A stretch of DNA of 6,117 nt, taken from NCBI GenBank assembly GCA_011523485.1, contig WTGR01000203.1, positions 1-6,117 of the forward strand, read 5' to 3'. Of the stretch, positions 1 to 5,704 are shown piece by piece; within the stretch, counting starts at the first letter, position 1; each line of letters opens with the position of its first letter. The DNA is from Acidobacteriota bacterium (lineage in GTDB: Bacteria; Acidobacteriota; Vicinamibacteria; Vicinamibacterales; UBA8438). A model generated the notes under the pieces. The model saw only the letters and a program-made list of their open reading frames with translations. It was not told where the DNA came from and did no database searches. The translations under genes and the position numbers were made by a program.

Positions 1-752
1 CCGAGGAACGGCGCGCCGCGCTCGGGCGCCGGGCCAGCCTGCTCGACTGGGTGCGGGACGACATCGCGCGCCTGCAGGGACAGCTCGGCCCCGCCGACCG
101 CACCAAGGTCAGCGAGTACCTCGACACGGTGCGCGAGGTCGAGCGTCGCATCCAGCGCGCCGAGTCGGAGACGATGGGCAACCCGCTGCCGGACCTCGAC
201 CGCCCCGTCGGCGTCCCGGCCGCCTACGCCGACCACGCGAAGCTGATGTTCGATCTGCAGCTTCTGGCGCTGCAGGGCGACGTGACCCGCGTCGTCACGT
301 TCCAGCTCTCCCGCGAGGCGAGCAACCGGACCTATACCGAGATCGGCGTGCCCGATCCGCACCACCCGACGTCGCACCACGGGAACGATCCGGCCAAGCT
401 CGCCATGCTGGCGAAGATCAACCAGTACCACGTCTCGCTGTTCGGCTACTTCCTGGAGAGGCTGGCCGAGGTGCCGGACGGGGACGGCTCGCTGCTGGAC
501 CACTCGCTGTACCTGTACGGCAGCGGGATGGGCAACCCGAACGTGCACGACCACACCAACCTGCCGATCGTCGTGGCCGGCGGCGGCGCGGGCCGGTCGA
601 AGGGCGGGCGGCACCTGAAGTACGCCGCGCCGGAGCCGATGGCGAACCTGCATCTGGCGCTGCTCGATGCCGTCGGCGTGCGCCTGGACAAGTTCGCGGA
701 CAGCACGCGGCGCATCGAGACGCTGCTCGACCCGCTGTCGCTGGCCGGCTGA
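1..752 (+). CDS. DUF1552 domain protein, C-terminal part (5' end outside window)
   Basis: The frame is open from base 3 and ends at the TGA at 750-752, so about 249 residues are visible and the N-terminus is missing. The visible part starts with a charged helical stretch (RRASLLDWVRDDIARLQGQL, then a VSEYLDTVREVERRIQ segment). It continues into a core with LMFDLQLLALQGDVTRVVTF, a histidine-rich loop (PDPHHPTSHHG), and GSGMGNPNVHDHTNLPIVVAGG near the end. This order matches the C-terminal half of DUF1552 proteins. Those are usually exported proteins of unknown function, generally encoded beside DUF1592/cytochrome c-type proteins in Acidobacteriota, Planctomycetota and Verrucomicrobiota. The ankyrin gene downstream on the same strand fits that cluster. 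A GTG at 51 is in frame but is not the true start, because family-like sequence continues upstream of it. The family call is from memory of the motifs; the biochemical role is unknown. Confidence 0.85.
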   Translation, partial: EERRAALGRRASLLDWVRDDIARLQGQLGPADRTKVSEYLDTVREVERRIQRAESETMGNPLPDLDRPVGVPAAYADHAKLMFDLQLLALQGDVTRVVTFQLSREASNRTYTEIGVPDPHHPTSHHGNDPAKLAMLAKINQYHVSLFGYFLERLAEVPDGDGSLLDHSLYLYGSGMGNPNVHDHTNLPIVVAGGGAGRSKGGRHLKYAAPEPMANLHLALLDAVGVRLDKFADSTRRIETLLDPLSLAG

Positions 753-760
753 CGGAGGTG

Positions 761-801
761 CCGGGAGTCTGCACCCGTCGGAACACGGGGCAGACTCCCG
801 G
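761..801 (+). repeat. Strong intergenic hairpin (12 + 5 bp stem), REP-like or terminator-like
   Basis: The arm CCGGGAGTCTGC at 761-772 is perfectly complementary to GCAGACTCCCGG at 790-801. Inside it, CCCGT at 774-778 pairs with ACGGG at 785-789. This leaves a single bulged A at 773 and a 6-nt loop at 779-784. The structure lies 9 bases after the DUF1552 stop codon. No T-run follows (the next bases are G-rich), so it is not a canonical intrinsic terminator. It could stabilise the 3' end, attenuate readthrough into the ankyrin gene, or be a dispersed extragenic palindrome. The pairing is seen directly; the role is inferred. Confidence 0.7.
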
Positions 802-856
802 GCGGGCTTGGCTGGCGGGGAATTGGGGCCGCCAGCCGGTTTCCGGGCCGGGGAGC

Positions 857-874
857 GGGAATCTGCGGCGCAGA
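857..874 (+). repeat. Diverged partial copy of the upstream hairpin arm
   Basis: GGGAATCTGC at 857-866 differs by one base from GGGAGTCTGC at 763-772. It is followed by GCAGA at 870-874, which pairs with TCTGC at 862-866 across a 3-nt loop. It may be a decayed second unit of the same palindromic element, or a chance match in G-rich sequence. The rest of the gap 753-942 shows no gene or clear promoter. Confidence 0.3.
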
Positions 875-942
875 AACCGCGCAGACGATGGCGAACCGGC
901 GGGAGTACCGCGGAACGCCGACACCAGTTGGGGAGAGAAGTC

Positions 943-2493
943 ATGCGCTGCACACGTTCAATGGGGGCTTGGCTTGCCGTAGTGCTGCTGGCCGCGCCGC
1001 TGGGGGCCGCCGCCGCCGACGCGCCGTTGGCCGACGCGGTGCAGCGACAGGATCTCGCCGCGGTCGGTGACCTGCTGCAGGCGTCGACCGACGTCAACGC
1101 GCGGCAGGTGGACGGCATGACGGCGCTCCACTGGGCCGCGTACCACGACGACGCGGATCTGGTGGAGCGGTTCGTGGAGGCCGGCGCCGACGTGCATGCC
1201 GAGAATCGGTACGGCGTCACGGCGCTCTCTCTGGCGGCCGAGAACGCCAATGTCGAAATGGTCGAGCGGCTCCTGGCGGCCGGCGCCGATCCGAACACCA
1301 CGCTGCCCGGCGGCGAGACCGTCCTGATGACGGCGGCGCGGACCGGCCGGGTAGGCGCGGTCCGCGCGCTCCTGACCGCGGGCGCCGACCTCGCGGCAGG
1401 GGAGCCGGCGCGCGGACAAACCGCCCTGATGTGGGCGGTGGCCGAGGGGCACGCCGACGTCGTGGAGACGCTCGTCGAGGTCGGGGCCGACTTTCGCACC
1501 CCGCTCGATTCCGGATTCACCCCCTTCCTGTTCGCCGTCCGCGAGGGGCACGTGGGCGTCGTGCGGACGCTGCTCGCCGCGGGCGTGGACGTCAACCGCA
1601 ACGTGGACCAGGTGATCCGCCAGGAGCGCGCGTACCGCACCGGTGCGCCGCTGCGCGTCGGCACCACGGCGCTGATGGTGGCGGTCACCAACGCCCACTG
1701 GGACGTCGCCGCGGCGCTGCTCGACGCCGGCGCCGATCCGAACGCCGGCGGCCCCGGCTATACCGCGTTGCACCTGGTCCCGCGGGTCCGCAAGCCGGGT
1801 GTCGGCGACAACGATCCGGCGCCGTACGGTTCCGGCCGGACGTCGAGTCTCGATCTCGTCCGCAAGCTCGCCGAGCACGGCGCGGATCTGAACGCGCGAA
1901 TGACGGAGCGGCGCAACCTCAACGCCACGCGGCATCATGAGGTCGGATCGACGCCGTTCATGCTCGCGGCGCTGGTTGCCGACGCCGAGCTGATGCGGAC
2001 CCTGGCCGATCTCGGCGCCGATCCGCTCGCGAAGAACGACGAGTTCAGCACGCCGCTGATGGCCGCCGCAGGCCTCGGCACGCGGTCGCCGGGCGAGGAC
2101 GCCGGCACCGAGGAAGAGGTGCTCGAGGTGGTGGAGCTGCTCCTCGAGCTCGGGGACGACATCAACGCGGTCGACGACAACGGCGAGACGGCGATGCACG
2201 GCGCCGCCTACAAGAACCTCCCGCGGGTGGTCGAGTTTCTCGCCGCCAGCGGCGCGGCGATCGATGTCTGGAACGAGGAGAACCGCTACGGCTGGACGCC
2301 GCTGACCATCGCCCAGGGCTACCGGTTCGGCAACTTCAAGCCGTCCCCGGTGACCGTCGCCGCGCTCGAACGGGTCATGGACGAGGCGGGCGTCGCGCCG
2401 ACGGGCGAGGAGGAGGCCGAGGGCGTCGACATCTACGCGGCGCCGACGCCTCCGGCTCCCCAGCCGCCTCCCGCGGCCGTGCCGCCGCGCTGA
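943..2493 (+). CDS. Secreted ankyrin-repeat protein
   Basis: This 516-aa protein consists almost wholly of ankyrin repeats. The frame is open further upstream, but the ATG at 943 is chosen because a purine-rich GGGAGAG (931-937) sits just before it and the first residues form a signal peptide. That peptide has a basic start, a hydrophobic core at about residues 8-20 (GAWLAVVLLAAPL), and a likely cut after AAA near residue 25. About 10-12 repeats follow from residue 28 to 460. Typical units with TALxxAA and (L/V)LxxGAD(x)N cover about 58-86, 90-119, 124-152, 158-185, 190-218, 240-268, 336-364 and 414-441. Longer loops interrupt the array at about 219-239, 280-300 and 378-392. The tail from residue 484 is acidic, then proline-rich. 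Ankyrin arrays bind proteins; the signal peptide places this one outside the cytoplasm. It lies 190 bp after the DUF1552 gene on the same strand, a pairing seen in Acidobacteriota. The partner is unknown. Confidence 0.9.
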   Translation: MRCTRSMGAWLAVVLLAAPLGAAAADAPLADAVQRQDLAAVGDLLQASTDVNARQVDGMTALHWAAYHDDADLVERFVEAGADVHAENRYGVTALSLAAENANVEMVERLLAAGADPNTTLPGGETVLMTAARTGRVGAVRALLTAGADLAAGEPARGQTALMWAVAEGHADVVETLVEVGADFRTPLDSGFTPFLFAVREGHVGVVRTLLAAGVDVNRNVDQVIRQERAYRTGAPLRVGTTALMVAVTNAHWDVAAALLDAGADPNAGGPGYTALHLVPRVRKPGVGDNDPAPYGSGRTSSLDLVRKLAEHGADLNARMTERRNLNATRHHEVGSTPFMLAALVADAELMRTLADLGADPLAKNDEFSTPLMAAAGLGTRSPGEDAGTEEEVLEVVELLLELGDDINAVDDNGETAMHGAAYKNLPRVVEFLAASGAAIDVWNEENRYGWTPLTIAQGYRFGNFKPSPVTVAALERVMDEAGVAPTGEEEAEGVDIYAAPTPPAPQPPPAAVPPR

Positions 2494-2590
2494 AGGGTCA
2501 CATCGGCTGGCCGCGTCGCGCGCTTGATGACCTCCGCCGAGTGGGCTGGCTGCAACGGGTGAGACCATCTCCAGAGCAGAGGTCGCTGGC
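2494..2590 (+). other. Gap between ankyrin and deaminase genes, with a weak hairpin
   Basis: This 97-bp gap marks the change from high-GC to lower-GC sequence. GGTCA at 2496-2500 can pair with TGACC at 2528-2532, and TC at 2503-2504 with GA at 2526-2527, giving an imperfect stem with a CA bulge and a GC-rich loop. It has no T-run, so a terminator role for the ankyrin gene is only possible. AGAGG at 2578-2582 is a good ribosome binding site 8 nt before the GTG of the next gene. I see no convincing -35/-10 pair, no tRNA end and no clear attachment site. Confidence 0.35.
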
Positions 2591-3751
2591 GTGGCGGGCG
2601 AACACCAACTTGGGCTGTTTCCGGATATTCCTTCCGTTCGGCAAGGTGTGTTGCCTTCGCAGGAGATATTGAAGCTCATCCGCGAAGGAGAAGTAGTACC
2701 CGCCGACGTCAAGAAGAAACAGGTCCAGCCGGCTAGCCTCGATTTGCGTTTGGGACGTCGAGCTTATCGACTCCAGGCTAGCTTCCTTCCAGGTGGCAAT
2801 TCGCGGGTTGACGATAAGCTCGCTGACCTGGCCATGGCAGAGTTCGATCTATCGCGGCTTCCCATTCTCGAAAAGGGATGCGTGTACTTGGTAGAGCTGA
2901 TGGAGAGGCTTCGTCTTCCGAAAGACCTGGAGGCCAAGGCCAATCCAAAGAGCACCACCGGACGATTGGATGTATTTACTCGCCTGATCACGGACGAGGG
3001 TGCCGAGTTTGAGCGTGTCAGGTCCGGATACTCGGGACCGCTCTACGCGGAGATCATGCCGCGAACTTTTTCGGTAATCGTTCACCCGGAACTCAGCTTG
3101 TCGCAGATTCGCTTCATTCGAGGAAACGCCGAGCTGTCTGATGAGGAACTGGAAGGGTTGGATCGGGAAGCAAAGTTGATCTACATCGACGAGAGCACTC
3201 CTGACGCGGCGAGGATCCGCGATGGTGGAGTCGCACTCTCTGTGAATCTACACGGTGATGATGACGAGGTGGTTGCCTACAGAGGCAAGAAAAACGCTCC
3301 CCTCGTCGACTTGAAGAAGACATACGATCCAGAGCGATTCTGGGATCCGATTCGGAACTGCCCGGATGGTCGACTGATACTGAATCCGGGCGACTTCTAT
3401 ATACTGGCGTCACGTGAACGCGTCCGCGTCCCCGGTCGCTACGCGGCAGAGATGGTTCCCTTCGATCCTTCCGTCGGTGAGTTCAGAATTCACTATGCCG
3501 GGTTCTTCGATCCCGGCTTCGGCTACGGGGAGGGAGACATTACTGGTACGCGCGCCGTTCTGGAGGTCAGGGCGCACGAGACGCCGTTTGTGATCGAACA
3601 CGAACAGGTAGTCGGACGCCTCGTATACAGCCGCATGCTGGACGTGCCGAACAGGATCTACGGTGCGTCGATAGGTTCTTCGTATCAGCGGCAGGAACTG
3701 GCGCTCAGCAAGCAGTTTCGTCGCCGAAGTCCTGATGCTTCCACCGGCTGA
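2591..3751 (+). CDS. dcd: 2'-deoxycytidine 5'-triphosphate deaminase, two-domain form
   Basis: This predicted 386-aa cytoplasmic enzyme would convert dCTP to dUTP and ammonia, feeding dTMP synthesis. It starts at GTG 2591 with AGAGG 8 nt upstream. It opens with the usual GVLPSQEILKLIREGEV lead (19-35), then QPASLDLRLG (46-55). The first dUTPase-like domain carries NPKSTTGR at 118-125 and SGPLYAEI at 148-155. By analogy with E. coli Dcd, S121, R125 and E154 match the substrate-binding and catalytic Ser, Arg and Glu. A second, related domain covers about 260-350, with GFFDPGFG (304-311) and AVLEVR (322-327). The C-terminus has YGASIGSSYQRQELALSKQF, also typical. This is the fused double-domain family (about 360-390 aa), unlike the single-domain E. 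coli enzyme of about 190 aa. It appears intact. Its GC is about 50% in sampled lines against about 73% in the upstream gene, which suggests horizontal transfer. It converges on the minus-strand cassette, with 13 bp between stop codons. Confidence 0.93.
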   Translation: MAGEHQLGLFPDIPSVRQGVLPSQEILKLIREGEVVPADVKKKQVQPASLDLRLGRRAYRLQASFLPGGNSRVDDKLADLAMAEFDLSRLPILEKGCVYLVELMERLRLPKDLEAKANPKSTTGRLDVFTRLITDEGAEFERVRSGYSGPLYAEIMPRTFSVIVHPELSLSQIRFIRGNAELSDEELEGLDREAKLIYIDESTPDAARIRDGGVALSVNLHGDDDEVVAYRGKKNAPLVDLKKTYDPERFWDPIRNCPDGRLILNPGDFYILASRERVRVPGRYAAEMVPFDPSVGEFRIHYAGFFDPGFGYGEGDITGTRAVLEVRAHETPFVIEHEQVVGRLVYSRMLDVPNRIYGASIGSSYQRQELALSKQFRRRSPDASTG

Positions 3752-3766
3752 AGAACGCGGCGTTCT
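3752..3766. terminator. Palindrome between two convergent stop codons
   Basis: AGAACGCGGCGTTCT is a perfect inverted repeat (7-bp arms around G3759). It begins directly after the deaminase TGA (3749-3751) and overlaps the TAG of the minus-strand 38-aa ORF (3767-3765). As RNA it would form a stem of about 5-6 bp with a tight loop on either strand. That placement would suit a bidirectional transcription end point, but the stem is short and neither side has a T-run. A protein-binding site is the alternative. Confidence 0.35.
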
Positions 3767-3881
3767 AACGAAGGCAGTGATCGATGGCTGCAAGCACGTC
3801 GGACGTGATGTCGAGCCGGTCAGCGGCGCGCAGGACGGCGGTCATCAGTACGGCGTCTATATACTCGAACGGGTCTTCCAT
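3765..3881 (-). CDS. Small ORF of 38 aa downstream of the ImmA/IrrE-like gene
   Basis: ATG at 3881 reads MEDPFEYIDAVLMTAVLRAA and ends at the TAG at 3767-3765. It lies 55 bp after the stop of the 423-aa gene on the same strand and fills most of the gap before the convergent deaminase gene. The peptide is acidic at its N-terminus and has a heptad-like spacing of Leu, Val, Ile and Ala, so it could form one or two amphipathic helices. About 27 of 37 codons after the Met end in G or C, consistent with coding use here. Against it, no Shine-Dalgarno is visible before the ATG or before the alternative GTG at 3899. I do not recognise a family. It could be a genuine micro-protein of the cassette or the remnant of a longer gene. 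Confidence 0.4.
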   Translation of the reverse strand: MEDPFEYIDAVLMTAVLRAADRLDITSDVLAAIDHCLR

Positions 3882-3936
3882 GGCATGGGTATGCGGCACG
3901 CGGTCCCGCGCAAGGGGGGATATTCGGGCGGCGGCC

Positions 3937-5208
3937 TCAGTAGGGGGCGATTCTCGCGAGCTTGTGATTCTGGATCTGACGGCGAATCAGTTCAGTGGAG
4001 ACGCGGAATTCGCGCCCGAGATCCTCGGTTTGCTCGATGTCTATGGAATCACTCGCAATGCGTCGGCGCAGGGATTCGGCGGGCGCGAGAAGCTCCGCCG
4101 CGAAGGCGCGTGTCTGTGCCTGTCGGTCCGTGGCCAGAGAAGTGAGAATGGCGAGTTCCGGAGTTGGTCGGCCTAGGTAATCGCCGAGGGCGCGGGCGAG
4201 CAGGAAGCGCTTGCCGGACTCCTTGCGGGGCGGCGTCGCGCACGCGGGCGCGTGGGCCGCGACGAGGCCGTGGATTCTGCTGGATGGCGGCCGGGTTTCG
4301 TGGTGAGGAATCGCTAGCGCGCCGTGTTGCGGGAGATCTATCGGTCCATCGTCGACGCCGAGCAGAGTGCGGGTGGCGCGGGCTAGCGCGTAACCTCGCG
4401 ACCATGGCTCAACGGTCGGCGACGGCGGCAAGGTTCTTCGAACATCTGGCCAGTCGTTGTTGTTCCCGTTTTCCGGGAGAGCTTCCATGGCGTCATCCAG
4501 CCACGCGGCGACGCGGGGCAATGAGTCCGCGGTGGCGCTTGCCAGGGCGTCGTCGCGGAGGGATGGAGCCGCACGTTCCCAGAACGCGACGATGGCGTCG
4601 GCAACGGGATCCTGCACGTGGAACGGATCGACGCCAAGCAGCGCAGCGGCGCGGCTGAACTCGATCTCCTCGGCGTCCAGGTCATTGACCGCATGCCAGT
4701 CGCGGGCGAGGTTGTCTGCTGCCGTTGCCGTGTCAGGACGGCCATGAAGCCGCTCGATCACCGCGTCGATGAGAGTGCGGAGTTCGGTCTCGAGCTCAGC
4801 GCGCGCGACTCTCTCCGATCCGTCGTCGACGAACTCGATGCGGGCGTGCTGCGGCTTGTACGCCGCCCATCGCAATTGCATTCGCCCGGATGCCGCGGTC
4901 ATGGTCAGACTCGGCAGTACGAATCCGTCGGCGGCGAACGCGAGGTTGTGTCTGGAGGCGAACTCGGGTCTTTGCTCGCCCGTATCCTCAATCTCGTACC
5001 AGATGTGCCACCAGTTCGTGACCAACCATTCGGCGACGCCGAAGAGAGGTACGACGACCTCGTTGCTGTAGATCCGGTTCCCGCGGTCCAGCACGGATGT
5101 GACAGTCGCTCCCCCCGCTTCGACCGAAAGGGTGGCCATCGTGGATTGGGCCAGGATATCGGGGGAAGGCCCGGCATCGACCCAGCCGAATCGAAAGCGG
5201 ACGCTCAT
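3937..5208 (-). CDS. ImmA/IrrE-like protein lacking zinc-binding residues (pseudo-peptidase)
   Basis: This 423-aa protein starts at ATG 5208, with GAGGG (5218-5214) 5 nt upstream, and ends at the TGA at 3939-3937. The N-terminal part has VVPLFGVAEWLVTNWWHIWYE (51-71), a tryptophan-rich signature I remember from uncharacterised large ImmA/IrrE-related proteins. The middle (about 130-300) is mostly helical and not recognised. The C-terminal part matches the ImmA/IrrE fold: KRFLLARALGDYL (333-345) aligns with the usual FxxAHELGHxL, DRQAQTRAFAAELLAP (361-376) with QEREANAFAAELLMP, and FRVSTELIRRQIQNH (401-415) with the closing FGVSxxxVxxxLxN element. The HExxH is replaced by R339-A340-L341-G342-D343, and the third ligand Glu by Q365. 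It should therefore not bind zinc or cleave proteins, yet the surrounding fold is intact and shows no frameshift, so a binding or sensing role is likely. The ATG overlaps the stop of the upstream 134-aa gene (ATGA), implying coupled translation. Confidence 0.75.
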   Translation of the reverse strand: MSVRFRFGWVDAGPSPDILAQSTMATLSVEAGGATVTSVLDRGNRIYSNEVVVPLFGVAEWLVTNWWHIWYEIEDTGEQRPEFASRHNLAFAADGFVLPSLTMTAASGRMQLRWAAYKPQHARIEFVDDGSERVARAELETELRTLIDAVIERLHGRPDTATAADNLARDWHAVNDLDAEEIEFSRAAALLGVDPFHVQDPVADAIVAFWERAAPSLRDDALASATADSLPRVAAWLDDAMEALPENGNNNDWPDVRRTLPPSPTVEPWSRGYALARATRTLLGVDDGPIDLPQHGALAIPHHETRPPSSRIHGLVAAHAPACATPPRKESGKRFLLARALGDYLGRPTPELAILTSLATDRQAQTRAFAAELLAPAESLRRRIASDSIDIEQTEDLGREFRVSTELIRRQIQNHKLARIAPY

Positions 5209-5609
5209 TCCAGCCCTCGTACCGGCTGCGAAGGCTCCAGGGGATATCCATGGTACTCCCCGGAGCCTGGCGACCCCTGGCGTGCCTCGAATACGACGTT
5301 GCCCTCGCGATGCCACACATACCGCGGAAAACGGCCGTCCCACGCACCGACGTTCCCGGCTCTCACTGCATCGCGGAGCCATCCCTCCACGAGATCTCGA
5401 CGGGTCGCGAGTTCCCGCGGGCACATGGTGGCGCTGGGCCGGCGCCCACGAGGAGTCCCGGCAAAGCTCACAGCATCCTTGTGGTAGGGGCTGCCGACGT
5501 AGCTGCAGGACTGGGCCACTGCTGCCAGGTCGATCCCCTCGGGCGGCGGTTGAATCCTGCGCGCCCTCGGGTTGCCGCGTTGGAATGTCGGTCTCCTCGC
5601 CACGGTCAA
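5205..5609 (-). CDS. Unknown protein, YVGSPxHKD / GYPLEP type, coupled to the ImmA/IrrE-like gene
   Basis: The frame from TTG 5609 encodes 134 aa; GTG at 5603 is an equally good start. Neither has a Shine-Dalgarno at normal spacing. Stop TGA (5207-5205) overlaps the next ATG (5208-5206), so it is co-translated with the pseudo-peptidase. Visible elements are a basic N-terminus (ARRPTFQRGNPRARR), PPPEGIDLAAVAQ (21-33), YVGSPYHKD (37-45), SFAGTPRGRRPSATMCPREL (48-67), a helix with GWLRDAVRAG (76-85), and a C-terminal beta-rich part with FPRYVWHREGNVVFEAR (94-110) and GEYHGYPLEP (117-126). Sequence of this pattern seems familiar from short bacterial hypothetical proteins, but I know no function. 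It has no signal peptide or membrane segment, so it is cytoplasmic. The paired YVGSPxHKD and YVWxREGxxxFEAR motifs, rich in charged and aromatic residues, suggest a conserved binding surface. It may be a partner or cognate small component for the 423-aa protein. Confidence 0.75.
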   Translation of the reverse strand: MTVARRPTFQRGNPRARRIQPPPEGIDLAAVAQSCSYVGSPYHKDAVSFAGTPRGRRPSATMCPRELATRRDLVEGWLRDAVRAGNVGAWDGRFPRYVWHREGNVVFEARQGSPGSGEYHGYPLEPSQPVRGLE

Positions 5610-5614
5610 GAGGA

Positions 5615-5620
5615 ATTATA
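5615..5620 (-). promoter_or_regulatory. Possible -10 element for the minus-strand cassette
   Basis: The minus strand reads TATAAT at 5620-5615, a perfect consensus -10 in an otherwise GC-rich divergent region. Transcription would start near 5608-5606, at or within the candidate TTG/GTG starts of the 134-aa gene, so translation could be leaderless or nearly so. No good TTGACA-like -35 lies 16-18 bp upstream (the bases there are GC-rich), and no extended TG motif is present. The TTGACC at 5609-5604 overlaps the start codon and is not placed to serve this -10. Confidence 0.4.
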
Positions 5621-5704
5621 TTGGGCCATGCATAGAGCCGCGTCCTCGTCGGATGCGAGTTCGGACGCTGCGCCTCCGGCGTCTGTGACGGTGGGCGGAG
5701 AATC

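Noticed and set aside
667..942. Upstream extension of the ankyrin frame to ATG 667
   Set aside because: It overlaps the DUF1552 coding region in another frame, has no protein-like features, and the ATG at 943 has both a purine-rich site and a signal peptide directly after it.
958..2712. Long minus-strand open frame (584 aa) opposite the ankyrin gene
   Set aside because: It is rich in Arg, Gly and His in a low-complexity pattern and runs antisense to a clear ankyrin gene; long antisense frames are common at this GC level.
3735..4176. Plus-strand frames of 136 and 130 aa after the deaminase
   Set aside because: Both are Ser/Arg/Gly-rich without motifs, and they lie antisense to the pseudo-peptidase C-terminus and the small ORF.
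4618..5487. Plus-strand 289-aa open frame opposite the cassette
   Set aside because: It has no recognisable motifs, is antisense to two well-supported genes, and crosses their junction.
5590..5600. Strong Shine-Dalgarno-like GAGGAGA on the minus strand just inside the 134-aa gene
   Set aside because: No ATG, GTG or TTG follows at a usable spacing; only an out-of-frame ATT is nearby, so it does not set an alternative start.
2494..5704. Flanking direct repeats, integrase, transposase or tRNA attachment site for the suspected insertion
   Set aside because: I looked at both edges and found no convincing repeat pair, recombinase gene or tRNA; the insertion idea rests only on composition and gene content.
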